Assembly (NCBI GenBank): GCA_963576735.1 | Contig: OY755177.1 | Span: 17,794,001 to 17,858,000, forward strand | Reading direction: 5' to 3' | DNA length: 64,000 nucleotides | From: Bedellia somnulentella | Taxonomy: Eukaryota; Arthropoda; Insecta; Lepidoptera; Bedelliidae | In this document: in pieces, positions 45,701-53,045 of the stretch | Layout: each line of letters begins with the position of its first letter | How positions within the stretch are numbered: the stretch's first letter is position 1 | Made by a program: the position numbers and the translations under genes | The notes under the pieces: generated by a model | The model's database searches: none | Told to the model about the DNA's origin: nothing | Seen by the model: only the letters and a program-made list of their open reading frames with translations

Positions 45701-47748
45701 GGCCATGGCCAGCGTGGTGGACTATGGTTAAATCGCCCTATATAGGGTAGGCTCAAGCCCCTTGGTGGGGACATATATGTGCTGTGAGAACTTGCTTTCT
45801 ACCAACCCCAGCCAATCTCACCTAAATTAAGCCTGCTCAGACCAAATTTGCCAGCTAAATCACTTATCACCTTATCAGTAACCCCCCACCCTCGGGCTGA
45901 AGGGGTGGCGGAGGGAGTGGACTTGGCGCGGGACCTTTACACTTGTACTGTCTATAAACCTATTTTACCGACTATTTTACCTACAACTAATAAATTAAGG
46001 AAGGACAAATTTCGACATCGGCAGTGATCGAATCCACGACGTCGCGACAGGGGCGTATATAATATAAATTTGTAATAATCCCCACATCAGGTTTCCATAA
46101 ACAAAACATTCTAATTTGCCTATATTTGTCACTTTTTTATGCTGCTCCGACTCCAGTTTATCCCACTGAAACCCTAGAGTAAACCGGCTCAATGACCCTA
46201 CTTACGCAATTGCCACATTAACCGACATTCCCAATCAAACAGTCAACCCCAATTAGAGCAAATCGGGTCAATGACCCTATCTACTTAAAATTACCACATG
46301 TGAACCAATTTTATTGACATCCATTAGTTACATGAAAGACAAATAAAGGATGGTTGGTGATGGGTCCCATTATATTAACTAACTATAAACCGATTCTACA
46401 ACTCATCATGTTTCCCAGCCAACCGCAACTAGAACAAACGGGCTCGGTAACCCCCCACCCTCGCGCGGAAGGCGTGGCGGAGGGGGCGGACGTGGCGCGG
46501 GACCTAGCGGCCTTAGCTGTACTACGCGCCACCCTGCCACGCGTGGTGAAGGACTTGGAAGTGGCGTTGGAGGGAGATGCCAGGGGGGAGGTGAGGCAAG
46601 CTGTGCAGAGATTGGTGCAGGTAAGGAATAATATACTATAATGAAACGGATTATTTTTTCCAAGTATATATAACTGTTTTAAAAAGTGGCGGAATTTATG
46701 ACATCTATTAGATAATAACATGAACACGAGTAGAAGTGCAAGTGCAGAACAGCTAGAAGGGTTCAGAAGAAGAAACTGCCTTGGCCACTTATGAAAGTTA
46801 AATAAGAATGTATTAGTAAAATAAAGGTAGTTAATAACGACCTAGCAGAGCTGACTGTGTTACGTGCCACCCTGCCAAGCGTGGCGATGGACTTGGAATT
46901 GGCATTGGAGGGGGATACCAGGGGGAGGTGACGCAAGCTTTGCAGAGATTGGAGCAGGTAAGAAATAGTAATTATAAAATTTTCTTTGAAAGTGAGATCT
47001 TTCGGGCAATATCTAGATTGTAAGCTTTTGATGTACGATACTAGAAAGGAGGAAAGAAGAGCTGTTAGGAAGGTGGTGCAGGTATGGAATAGAGTAATAT
47101 AATACATACGGCTATAAATCCCTCGAAAATGTAAGAAGAATTTCCGAATTAGAATTTCTTCATCCACTTTTGGGAGTTTAGTGTTTCACAAAAACCGAAT
47201 TATATGTATCAACGATATATCTAATACCCTACGCATATTAACGACACTCAAGACAAAGAAACAAACATTAATAATCTCCCCAGGGATCGAACTCTAAACC
47301 TCCGGATCCAATAGCGAGTCTCCTAACCACTGGACCTCGAACATCGTGATATCAATGTCCTTCTGAAACAATCTCATAACCGACGCTTTCACACAACTCA
47401 CTCATTCTATCCTTCTCATTCACTCATATTGCCCTTCCCATTCACTCACTAATGCTGTCCTTGTCTTTCCAGCTAGCTGCGTTACTCCAATGCCGAAACC
47501 ACACATTGATCGATGTTGAAACAGCTTTAGAAGCTGCCGAATCTCAGTCAACAGAAACCGACAAACAATTGGGACAAAGACAATTACTTCCAGTCGTCAT
47601 GATCGGAGGGAAGAAATCAGTTCAAAAATCACCTCAAAAAGTGTTCAAAACAATCAAAGAAGTGCCATTAACAGTGTTTCATCAATCTGAAAGTGTTATT
47701 GCGGGTGATCTACCGAATTTGGATCCTTTGGGATTGCGGACAGAGTGA
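24791..47748 (+). CDS. TBC1D5: TBC1D5-type Rab GTPase-activating protein, 13 coding exons
   Basis: Exons: 24791-24793, 24879-24934, 25938-26072, 28786-28870, 29791-29907, 33906-34030, 38510-38560, 40124-40226, 40558-40676, 42689-42831, 44872-45016, 46419-46620, 47473-47748. All introns are GT-AG and phases agree, giving 1560 nt and 519 residues. The TBC domain covers about residues 64-330: the arginine-finger motif ILQDVIRTFPDE (Arg115), the glutamine-finger motif GYRQGMHEILAP (Gln149), then EDYLEHDSY and IRWLRLLFGREF. The order NPLSQDxxSxW ... EYLEHDxY ... RWxRLLFGREF is specific to TBC1D5, which in animals acts on Rab7 with retromer on endosomes. The tail is shorter than in vertebrates. Exon 1 carries only the ATG, so the start is the least certain part. 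Confidence 0.9.
25440..25530 (-). repeat. Possible tRNA-like SINE head fragment
   Basis: On the minus strand, ATGGCCTAATGATTAGG followed by GGTTTGAAGCCTG resembles A-box and B-box sequences. It lies in intron 2. Short and diverged. Confidence 0.35.
25560..25915 (-). pseudogene. LINE C-terminal zinc-knuckle fragment
   Basis: The minus strand reads LNRRSLRMITGIITGHCSLN, then KHFHNIGVTDSPLCRACMDA and EETVNQVMFECQAL, ending GWIE and a stop at 25611. The (G)HC-x-L-x-KH ... CRxC-x4-ET-x-x-x-x-F-x-C pattern is the region after RNase H in I/R1-group LINEs. Only the 3' end is present, in intron 2 and opposite to the host gene. Confidence 0.85.
26086..27575 (+). repeat. SINE-B copy split by a 1.25-kb DNA element
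   Basis: SINE-B head and body at 26086-26300 and its tail (ATAGCCGTGAGTATATGTATG) at 27547-27575 enclose another element. The SINE begins about 13 nt after the 5' splice site of exon 3 (26072/26073). Confidence 0.8.
26301..27546. mobile_element. 1246-bp inverted-repeat element inside SINE-B
   Basis: Ends AGGCATGATGACAA (26301-26314) and TTGTCATCATGCCT (27533-27546), a perfect 14-bp inverted repeat. The dinucleotide AT flanks both sides. Joining the flanks with one AT restores the SINE-B consensus GGGAATTATAGCC, so the boundaries are firm. There is no long open frame, so it is non-autonomous, superfamily unknown. Confidence 0.75.
27770..28005 (+). pseudogene. RTE-type LINE C-terminal remnant
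   Basis: Reads LVPMLMYGSEC, then AWQKRCESRVNAVEIRS and decayed sequence, matching the block after the reverse transcriptase of the lepidopteran RTE LINE. Lies in intron 3. Confidence 0.75.
28006..28785. other. Intron 3, no recognised feature
   Basis: A+T-rich. Open frames at 28424-28621 and 28608-28838 are accidental; the second runs into exon 4 in a wrong frame. Confidence 0.5.
28945..29260 (-). repeat. SINE-A copy (tRNA-headed), minus strand
   Basis: On the minus strand it begins with a tRNA-like head (AGCCGTGATAGTCCAATGGG, then a GGGTTCAAATCCCGGGTCG B-box), followed by the body shared with 34068-34440 and 41622-41977, such as AACGGTGAGGAAAAACATCG and CACGTTTTGC-type blocks in reverse. 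Lies in intron 4. Confidence 0.8.
29261..29790. other. Intron 4 remainder, no recognised feature
   Basis: Low-complexity C/T-rich and A/T-rich DNA (CATCATTATCATTATC near 29430). Nothing supported. Confidence 0.5.
29990..30103 (+). pseudogene. RTE LINE 3' remnant, left part
   Basis: Reads VKKIETGMIK, stop, FGYMKRMVESKWLKEIYY, matching VTKIEKGMLRWFGHVERM of the RTE LINE C-terminus. It is interrupted by the mariner element and resumes at 31398. Confidence 0.7.
30104..31397 (+). mobile_element. Mariner element, 1294 bp, inactive
   Basis: Terminal inverted repeats of about 33 bp (ends containing CTCTGTGTAAAAAGTATCGG and TTCTGTGTACTAAGTATCGG on the inverse strand) flanked by TA (30102-30103 and 31398-31399). 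Length and target site fit mariner. It sits in TBC1D5 intron 5, inside an RTE LINE remnant. Confidence 0.92.
30297..31345 (+). pseudogene. Mariner transposase (D,D34D family), broken
   Basis: The N-terminus is a paired helix-turn-helix DNA-binding region (CLKFCVSNGISCGESLKMFG to RMSLRELACEVNISFKSVHN). The first catalytic region, ITGDETWVYEYDMQ, is present. A T-run shift near 30890 breaks the frame. The next frame reads RGVVHSEFLPEGETVNKEYY. The second Asp motif (usually HHDNAPSH) has lost its DN codons to a small deletion near 31033. A TAA follows KVLD before YSPDMAPSDFFLFPKLK, the third Asp motif. The C-terminus ends at 31346. It cannot encode an active enzyme. Confidence 0.92.
31398..31560 (+). 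pseudogene. RTE LINE 3' remnant, right part
   Basis: Continues the 29990-30103 remnant: RANASRYTPRRTQLGQIKNM and INKDVKTIDECKQSMRGK, equivalent to the final RTE segment with RACMRRLM and EAREVCKD. Confidence 0.65.
31599..33736 (-). mobile_element. Tc1/mariner DD41D-type element with 316-bp inverted repeats
   Basis: Starts CAGGGTGGCTCATTCAAATC and ends with its inverse, with TA on each side (31597-31598, 33737-33738). The terminal inverted repeats are very long, 31599-31914 and 33421-33736, nearly identical. They include a tRNA-like GGGTTCGATTCCCG phrase and, at their inner end, the last eight codons and stop of the transposase. It lies in TBC1D5 intron 5. Confidence 0.9.
31895..33060 (-). 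pseudogene. DD41D-type (rosa-like) transposase, broken
   Basis: Starts MRFTNSEQLDLLEAYFKNDR at 33060 with a helix-turn-helix region. The first Asp motif is VIFSDETKF near residue 170. After a shift near 32365 the reading continues with YLAILEDLLEA and QQNGAPAHNSR, where the second catalytic Asp is Asn. A 1-nt loss at about 32160 precedes TNGPIKWPARSSDLTPLDYF. Counting across that shift, 41 residues separate the second and third acidic positions, the spacing of the DD41D (rosa) group. It ends GGHFEHLL and a stop near 31895. Two shifts and the D-to-N change make it inactive. Confidence 0.85.
33745..33875 (+). pseudogene. Decayed tandem copy of the start of TBC1D5 exon 6
   Basis: The 131-bp unit from 33745 repeats from 33876. 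Both start with GCTATATTTAGTGAAAT and CTAAATTATA, then GTGC(C/G)AGTATTATAC/T, and GTGGG(T/C)TAC(C/A)GACAAG. In this first copy the acceptor TATAG is changed to TATAAG and the frame after the shared stretch is lost, so it looks like a dead exon. Confidence 0.75.
34068..34440 (+). repeat. SINE-A copy, plus strand
   Basis: tRNA-like head with GATAGCTTAATGGGTAGAAC (A-box region) and GTGTTCAAATCCCG (B-box), then a body of about 280 bp shared with 41622-41977, closing with CCCCTTCGGGGAT, a small perfect hairpin, and GAACGTTTATGTTA. It starts about 38 nt after the exon 6 donor. Confidence 0.8.
34797..35872 (+). pseudogene. Harbinger (HARBI1-like) DDE transposase, broken
   Basis: Start ATG at 34797 (CAAAATGGCT). 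The order is an acidic N-terminus, LTPCQQILCTLHWMGSGSQY, the helix-turn-helix HGVSKATIHRCIKRV, and ISKIGGVVD where the Gly after the first catalytic Asp has become TGA at 35256. Reading resumes as SLIPIDSPQRHEYMYVDRKG. Two compensating 1-nt shifts lie at 35366-35395, then PGSVHDARVMRNSTLF, LLGDSAYTLKKW (second Asp), RRLVENALGVL (Glu) and another shift near 35645 before ACVTLHNLEKRL. The tail is Asn/Asp-rich. One nonsense and three shifts make it inactive. Confidence 0.88.
36200..37164 (-). CDS. Harbinger SANT/Myb-like DNA-binding protein, two exons, intact
   Basis: Exon 1 is 37164-36955 and exon 2 is 36694-36200, joined by a GT-AG intron in phase 0, giving 234 residues. Residues 1-70 form the Myb/SANT-like (MADF-like) trihelix: KLTFQIKVDTWIKITQRLNE, then WKYLRDTTWQNWKKRTV. 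Exon 2 starts EKRDNRNQTGSAGGKRWQYD and ends with a charged helix (LEAEILLLKEKTELYKREKY) likely to be a coiled coil. In active Harbinger elements this partner brings the nuclease to the element ends and the nucleus. No stop or shift was found, unlike the transposase. Confidence 0.8.
37835..38081 (+). repeat. SINE-B copy
   Basis: Complete unit from GCCGTGTAGTGCCGGCTTAG to TATGTATGTATG, inserted in SINE-A with the target duplication ATGATA. Confidence 0.85.
38166..38509. other. Intron 6 end, no recognised feature
   Basis: A+T-rich intron DNA ending in the exon 7 acceptor TTATTTTCAG. Nothing else seen. Confidence 0.5.
38561..40123. other. Intron 7 with a C+G-rich island
   Basis: Positions 38876-39200 are C+G-rich with many CG dinucleotides. 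They contain an imperfect inverted pair, AGCGTCTCGCTCTCTC (39098) and GAGAGGGAGCGACCGAGACGCT (39170). It may be an unclassified transposon. The rest is A+T-rich without features, apart from the tRNA-like SINE at 39945. Confidence 0.4.
39945..40075 (-). repeat. tRNA-derived SINE head (SINE-G)
   Basis: On the minus strand GACATTATAGCTCAATTGGC opens a tRNA-like fold: the 7-nt ends GACATTA and TAGTGTC can pair, the D-arm is GCTC/GAGC and the T-arm holds GGTTCGATCC. The anticodon arm is imperfect (a U33 position is not T). Followed by AAAATTTCTTTCC as in the copy at 7261. Ends 48 nt before exon 8. I call it a SINE and not a tRNA gene. Confidence 0.6.
40677..41621. other. Intron 9, first part
   Basis: A weak SINE-B trace at 40790-40865 (CTTCCAAAAGTGCTGAGGAATTTCCGATTC). 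The rest is unassigned, with an imperfect hairpin near 41168-41250. Confidence 0.4.
41622..41977 (+). repeat. SINE-A copy, plus strand
   Basis: tRNA-like head (ATAGTCCAGTGGGTAGAACA, then GAGTTCCAATCCTGG), the conserved body, CCCCTTCGGGGAT hairpin and the end GAACGTTTATTTTAC. About 355 bp, the most complete of the SINE-A copies here. Confidence 0.85.
42238..42484 (+). repeat. SINE-B copy
   Basis: Complete unit, GCCGTGTAGTGCCGGC to a TATGTATGTATG tail, in intron 9. Confidence 0.85.
42948..43846 (+). mobile_element. Non-autonomous Helitron, copy 2
   Basis: 899 bp, TCTATACTTATAATAAATC after A at 42947, and CTAG (43843-43846) before T. The 3' hairpin is CCCGTGCGAAGCGGG. It aligns with 4490-5695 but lacks the SINE-B. 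Lies in intron 10, starting 117 nt after exon 10. Confidence 0.88.
43847..44401. other. Intron 10, Helitron end fragment and unassigned DNA
   Basis: A decayed second Helitron-type end at about 43990-44032 (ACCCATGCGAATCCGGGGCTG). The rest is A+T-rich. Confidence 0.45.
44402..44660 (-). repeat. SINE-B copy
   Basis: Complete, minus strand, from a CATACATACATATACTCACGG tail side to ACACTACGCGGC. Confidence 0.85.
44738..44822 (-). repeat. SINE-G fragment
   Basis: GACACCAGCGGGGATCGAAC, then a T-rich insert, then ATACGCCCCCGTCATT. It is the 3' part of the tRNA-like SINE seen at 39945. Confidence 0.6.
45338..45935 (+). pseudogene. Decayed upstream copy of TBC1D5 exon 12, split by SINE-F
   Basis: 45300-45366 repeats the acceptor and start of exon 12 (CATGTTTCCCAGCCAACCG, then decayed). 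After an insertion, 45887-45935 continues with GTAACCCCCCACCCTCGGGC and GGCGGAGGGAGTGGACTTGG. The true exon is at 46419-46620, about 1.08 kb downstream. The copy contains a TAA and lacks its second half. Confidence 0.75.
45458..45795 (+). repeat. SINE-F (tRNA-headed)
   Basis: Head GTTGTCGCGATTAAGCGCTTGG (A-box) and CTCGGGTTCGATCCCCAGGG (B-box), then a body ending CCTTGGTGGGGACATATATG. The body recurs inverted at 6834-7080. Confidence 0.75.
45998..46065 (-). repeat. SINE-G fragment
   Basis: AATTAAGGAAGGACAAATTTCGACATCGGC and GTGATCGAATCC match the 3' end of the tRNA-like SINE at 7261. Confidence 0.55.
46835..47085 (+). pseudogene. Two decayed downstream copies of the TBC1D5 exon 12 end
   Basis: 46840-46956 resembles the second half of exon 12 from GACCTAGC through CGTGCCACCCTGCCAAGCGTGG to GATTGGAGCAG and a donor-like GTAAGA, with a frame-breaking deletion. 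47043-47083 repeats only the last part (GAGCTGTTAGGAAGGTGGTGCAGGTATGG). Neither can code. Confidence 0.7.
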
Positions 47749-48120
47749 TAAGTGATAGATTGTTGGAAATAGGCTAAGACTTATGTTTTAGTATAGTTTA
47801 TTTTGTTATGAAATATTTTGATTTTATTACAGAAATTACAGGTAAATGTAGATGTTAAGATATATGATAGGATTCGTTTTGTAACTGGTCTTAAATGGCG
47901 TTTTATAGACAGTTAATATGTAATGAATGTGAACAAAAAAGACATGTGTTGAGATATAAAAATATGTTTTTTTACAAAATATTTAAATTTAGGCGGTGGT
48001 GGTGGAAGGAAGTAAAAAGCAGTGCTTTTAGTCCTTAACATATAATTTTAGGTAAAAATAAAATCAAAGTTGCGGTCCTTTAAAAGTATTGTACTGGATT
48101 GGTTATAAATAAATATATTC
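47749..48120 (+). other. 3' UTR of the TBC1D5-like gene
   Basis: Follows the stop at 47746-47748. AATAAA signals at 48057-48062 and near 48108 are the likely polyadenylation sites. Confidence 0.55.
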
Positions 48121-48213
48121 CAAATTAAATATAATTCGGATACATCACCGCAGGTTCGTTAACAAAAAGTCGCAATTCTTGCCATTTAAAATCTTATTAA
48201 ATAATTAGACTTA

Positions 48214-48460
48214 CATACATACATATACTAACGGCTGTAAATCCCTAGATGGGGTAGCCAGAATTAGAAATTAGAAATTCCTCAGCCACTTTTGGAAATG
48301 TGAGTGGGGAAAAGATGGTAAAAATAAAGATTGTTGGTGATGGGTCTCCAGCCGCATCGCCCAAAAATCCCTTAAAAGCCCCAATACCGTTAGTCGCCTC
48401 TTACGTACACCCATCGGTAGAAACGGGGTAGTGATATTCTAAGCCGACACTACACGGCGC
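48214..48460 (-). repeat. SINE-B copy with 11-bp target duplication
   Basis: Flanked by AATTAGACTTA at 48203-48213 and 48461-48471, a clear sign of target-primed insertion. The (CATA)n tail lies at the left. Confidence 0.9.
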
Positions 48461-48583
48461 AATTAGACTTAATATGATTTAATTCGCAATTTCTCCAAAA
48501 GCTTGACTACTTTCATCTGAAATCCGTCTCGTGCTGCCTTGCATCTGAAAATGACTTTATTGCACAAGGCATCTATCTGCTTA

Positions 48584-48730
48584 ACAATACATACATACAT
48601 ATTCTCACGCCGTTAGTTCCCATTGTGATAGGCAGAGACTGTCGATCGCCATTTTGTACGATCCTGGTAAACCTCTCTAGCTTCGTTCACATCCATCAAA
48701 CTTGATTTTCATTACTTTAGGAATTATTGA
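48584..48730 (-). repeat. RTE LINE 3' end with (TATG)n tail
   Basis: On the minus strand it reads the last codons of the RTE LINE and ends GAGAATATGTATGTATG. It matches 56469-56620. Confidence 0.75.
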
Positions 48731-49825
48731 GCATTTTCTGATAAATCGACGCAAGGGTCTATTGCCTTTTGAATGAAAAATACGGTTTAGTACAAAGTTA
48801 TAATCTTTTAATTGTTATAGACTGAAAACGAACCTTAGAAATAGTACATCATCAGTATGATATAGGATCTTCATTGTTAAAAGTCTTATAAATCATCTGA
48901 CCTCTGATCTGTCTTTCAGTCACTCATGAAGGAAACTGTACTAATTATCGAAATATTAGCCTGAGACGGCAGCGAATAGCGGGTAGACTAGTTTCTGGAG
49001 AAACGCCCAATTTTGTATAAAAAAATATTTTTACATATGAATGAAACTTCATATATACAAGATGCAAGTTATGTTTTTGAAGAGATGAGATTATAGACTC
49101 GTTGTGTAGATTGGAAACTTAGCGTTTACGTTGAAAATGTTTTCATCAATAAATCTAACGAGTTAAGTAATTATTTTAAGTTTGTAAAAACCAAATTGAA
49201 TGTGCTTCCAAAAAAACGTGCGTAGATGTACACAGTATCACGCGCACCCATACACATAGGTATACTGAGAGGTAAAGTACTTTTATCTGTCAGTATACTT
49301 AATGTACTTATGTGTAAACTAATTATAGTAGTAAACGATTTTCGGAGGAAAATATATATTTTTGTTTTGTTGAAAAATTTATAAACGTCACGTTACACAT
49401 TACATCTTACTTAAATCATACGTACATAAGCACATATGGTGTGCGTTTCCTCTGTCTTTCATACGTAATCTAGTAGGGGGTCATTTATGGCTGCCACGAC
49501 CACACCTTATAGTTAGGGGTCTAAAAGAAATAAAATACATATTTATGTTGCAAAGAATATTTCACAGAATATTTATCGAAATTAGCAGAACGTATCGTGA
49601 AATTAAATTGTGATCTGCTATTATTATTTTATGTTTATCTTTAACTACTGATAGGTGGCACGAAGCAGTATATTTTATAATTTGGGGCGAAATTGTGCCA
49701 AAGACGCAATCGTTTAGTTTGATTTATATATAATTGATTTTTAAAATCTTTGTGAAACGTACAGATCTGACCTACTGTCAATTATTTTAGCATACAAAAA
49801 TTAATTTTGTAATCAATTAAAAAAG
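48731..49825. other. No recognised gene
   Basis: A+T-rich intergenic DNA. No frame or repeat identified. Confidence 0.5.
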
Positions 49826-49925
49826 GTGAAATGTTTGGAAGGTTTGACCGCATAGAGAGGTTGGTTGAAAGTTAGGTTGCAAAAGAACGACGAAGGAAGC
49901 ACATGTATATCAAATAGAGATTGTC
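49826..49925 (+). pseudogene. Short RTE LINE remnant
   Basis: Reads KGEMFGRFDRIERLVES, matching the GMLRWFGHVERMNE block of the RTE LINE C-terminus. Confidence 0.5.
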
Positions 49926-51516
49926 CTCAAAAAGAGAAAGCATCCGAATTGGGACGAATACAAGATTTTATCAAAGGAATTGTAAAAACTGGGAATCGAT
50001 AGTCCCTTACCTTCCTGGTATGAATGTATTAATGAGCATGAATTATGTCATATTTTATTGTTATTACTTGACTAATACAATTAGTCTAATAAAATTGCGC
50101 CCCAACAAACAAAAATTACATGATAGTGACAACAAATGTTAATAAATAGATATAAGATACTGTAAATATATAGATGTAAACTGTTAAATAGATAGAAGAT
50201 GATTTAAAAACTATAATGATACATACATTGTTTAGGTCACTTGTAAATATAACTTTTGCATTTTTAAGCTTTATTACTTATATTTATTATTAGGATTTTT
50301 TTCATTACAATACCATTTCAAACGATATTCTACAGTGCAGGTTACACGGAAGTGAGTTCACCTATGTACTAGAGGGTACTAATGCTTTTCGATAGTATGT
50401 ATGTAAATTTGTATATTGTCTATACTGCCAATATTGTAAAAGGACTATTACTAGCATTTCTATTGAGAACATATTGAAGTGTCTATCTTTTATTTTATAT
50501 TTAACCACCATTAGTGGTAGTATTTTATCTTACCAAGTTCTATGTGGCCTGCCTACATAGCTAAAAGCAAATTATTCTATATAGAGTCATTTTATAACTA
50601 AGCTTTATTCAAACATTTTGCTATACATGTATCTGGAACCAATGAGTGTTTACTTGTAATGACTATTTGTGATATATCAATATTTTCAAAACTTATAATG
50701 TATGCAAATATTTGTAAATAAAAATTACTTGAATATTTTTGAGTTTCATATTACTACCCAGTTTCATACGACCGTCTATTTCGACGTGTGTTTTCAAAGT
50801 TTCATAAAATTTTGCGTAAAGATATGTAGCCTTTGTTTACAAAACTTTCTAACTAAATTCTCCCATATTCCAATTGTTGTTTGTGAGTTAGCGTTTGCAT
50901 ATCCAACTGTTTTTGTTCCTGCTACGAACGGTGTCCTGTTTCTTAAATTGTATATTTATACGTTTGCTTTTTTCACTTTTGCCGTGTGATGAGTTTGTTT
51001 CATATCTTGAAATTCATTTGGAGTTAAATAAAAGTATAAATACTGCTGCTAGTATATATATGTTGTTAGAATATTTCTCATTAATCGGTGATCCGTTCTT
51101 GAAGGTTGCACTTCGTATTTTAATTTTTGTGATTCTATGTTAAATAAGAATCTTTTTTTAAAAGTAAATGTTTGCACTTGTTCTGGATTATCTATTTTAG
51201 TCGCTATTACTGGCGGCGACATGTGAACCTGACTCCATGTTTCTAGCTATTACTGACCTTTTACTCTAATTACTTTTCCTTTTATAGTTGTGAGGGGTTG
51301 CTTAATTAAAAATACAGGATGTGTTAATTTTTTTTTTATTATTCATATACATTAAAATGTATAGTTTATTAATGTTAGTATATACAATCTTATATCTATG
51401 TTAAAATATTAGTTAGTGAAGGTATCATTATGGTATCATCGAAAACATGTTTTTTCCACAAATATTCCCATGTCCACGGTGATATTTTTATATGTCACAT
51501 ATCAGTAATTGTGAAA
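49926..51516. other. No recognised gene
   Basis: Two overlapping A+T-rich frames (50702-50989, 50895-51143) lack any domain and look accidental. Confidence 0.5.
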
Positions 51517-51819
51517 TTAAACTGTATCGTCGGCGTCTCTATTGCTGTTGACGATTCGTTGTTCCACGCTTTCGCAAAATACCAATATTTTGGACATTGA
51601 AACTGCTGTTTTGAGTCGCTCATAAGTGCTTTGTAAATTGGATGGCAATCCCTTCAGGCGACATGCACATAACTCTTTGTGCGTCTCCTTCGTTACTTCT
51701 TGTGTCATAAAGTAGCAGCACCAACTCTTTATTTTGTTCATTTTTGTCAAATCTTCCGGATCAAACGTTTCCTCTGTTGACCTCAGTGCATAGAATAAAG
51801 AGTACCAGAATCCGCTCAC
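51517..51819 (-). CDS. Unrecognised frame of about 100 codons
   Basis: A minus-strand frame without an ATG at its start (it opens at GTG, with open sequence upstream). It reads SGFWYSLFYALRSTEETFDP, then KSWCCYFMTQEVTKETHKEL and ends RNSDADDTV-like. No domain recognised. It lies head-to-head with the THAP gene, 120 bp away, and could be a last exon or the end of a transposon protein. Confidence 0.25.
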   Translation of the reverse strand: MSGFWYSLFYALRSTEETFDPEDLTKMNKIKSWCCYFMTQEVTKETHKELCACRLKGLPSNLQSTYERLKTAVSMSKILVFCESVEQRIVNSNRDADDTV

Positions 51820-51939
51820 GGCCGCATCGATAGTCCTATTTCATTGGTTTCTCTTGCATACCAACGCAACGCACCCGCACTCAGTCGGTTAGAAGCTTTG
51901 AAAGTGACAAGCCAAAACAGCTCCACAAAAAAATTCATA

Positions 51940-52931
51940 ATGACGACTTACGTACTTTCATCTTGTCGAAATAGAGTAAATATCAAAGCTAAAGGACTGG
52001 GAATCACATTTCACCGGTTACTATTGTTATTTTCCACTTACTTTCGATGATTGAAAGCAATTTAATTTTGTTTAAATTACGAATTTTTTTACGCCGCCAT
52101 GTCAGTGTTGCAAGCGTAGAACTTTGTATTTTCTACCATTTTCAACATAAGAATATTATGTTTAGGTAGAAATTCTAAATGGTGAAAAGTAAGTACTTTT
52201 GGGTATTTTAGATTTACTGCAGACGAAAGCAGGCGAGCTCCGTGGGTAAGAATTATACAAAAAGCTAAAATTGATGAGTATTGGAAACCCACCTCAAGCT
52301 CACGCATTTGCTCCGAGCATTTTGAAGAAAAATATTTTGATTTAACTAAATCTGGAATCAGAAGACTTGTAAAAGATGCCATACCCACGAAGGTATATTT
52401 GTACTATATTTGAAATATATACCTATCTGTATATACGTAATATTATACATATAAATATTTATCTTACTATAATATTGTAATTGTGAAAATTTATGTGGAT
52501 GTGATTGTTACGCTTCCAGACAAAATCTACTAAATATATAAATTATACATCGAAATACGATTAATTCGAAAAAGGGTAAGCAGTGATATATGTGTACCTA
52601 CGTGAAAGAAGACGCGGGTGAAGAGCTAGTTAATTGTATTTAAATATTATGTATGTGTCTAAATATTAATAGTTATTATAATATTTTGTATCTAAAAGTT
52701 ACTACTGTTTTTATATACGCTATGCATTGAACGACAACCCAAATGTGCATGTGCAATTTAGAGATAAAAGCTTCGGATCAAAGCAATTGCATAGCTCTTG
52801 AAGATATTAACATCCGTGTTTTTTATTATCCATCTTATTATTTAGAAGCATTAAATAATTCACGATTATGTTCAAATATAGAAAAAGAACATTTTGATAT
52901 TTCAGAAAATTTAATTTTACTCATAAGTTAA
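51940..52931 (+). CDS. Small THAP-domain gene, two or three exons
   Basis: Exon 1 (51940-52016) and exon 2 (52212-52392) join in phase 2 to give a THAP domain: VLSSCRNRVN, KGLGITFHRFTADESRRAPW, then WKPTSSSRICSEHFEEKYFD and RRLVKDAIPTK. It has the C-x2-H pair (ICSEH), the conserved Trp and the closing A-I-P-T (AVPS-like). The first Cys of the C2CH set is Tyr (TAC) in TTYVLSSC. A possible third exon from 52764 to a stop at 52929-52931 would add about 55 residues. THAP domains bind DNA; this could be a free-standing THAP gene or the head of a second P-type transposase. The donor after exon 1 (GTTACT) is weak. Confidence 0.6.
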
Positions 52932-53045
52932 AAAACTATTAAAGCTGTTGTTTTATTTTTAATATATGTTTTTTATTATCTTATCATTTAAAAGCATTAA
53001 ATATTTCATGTTTTTTCTCAAATATGGAAAAAGAACTTATTAAAT
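52814..53045 (+). repeat. Tandem duplication, unit about 154 bp
   Basis: GTGTTTTTTATTATCC at 52814 and ATGTTTTTTATTATCTT at 52967 start two related segments, both with AGCATTAAATA and CAAATAT(A/G)GAAAAAGAAC. The second copy follows the end of the THAP gene frame. Confidence 0.6.

Noticed and set aside
46354..46727. Minus-strand Pro/Arg-rich frames
   Set aside because: They are antisense to TBC1D5 exon 12, which is phased with its neighbours.
50702..51143. Two frames encoding hydrophobic Phe/Tyr-rich peptides
   Set aside because: Low complexity, overlapping each other, no splice or start context and no domain.
52089..52388. Minus-strand frame of 99 codons
   Set aside because: It is antisense to the THAP exon 2, whose splice sites and C-x2-H motif are convincing.
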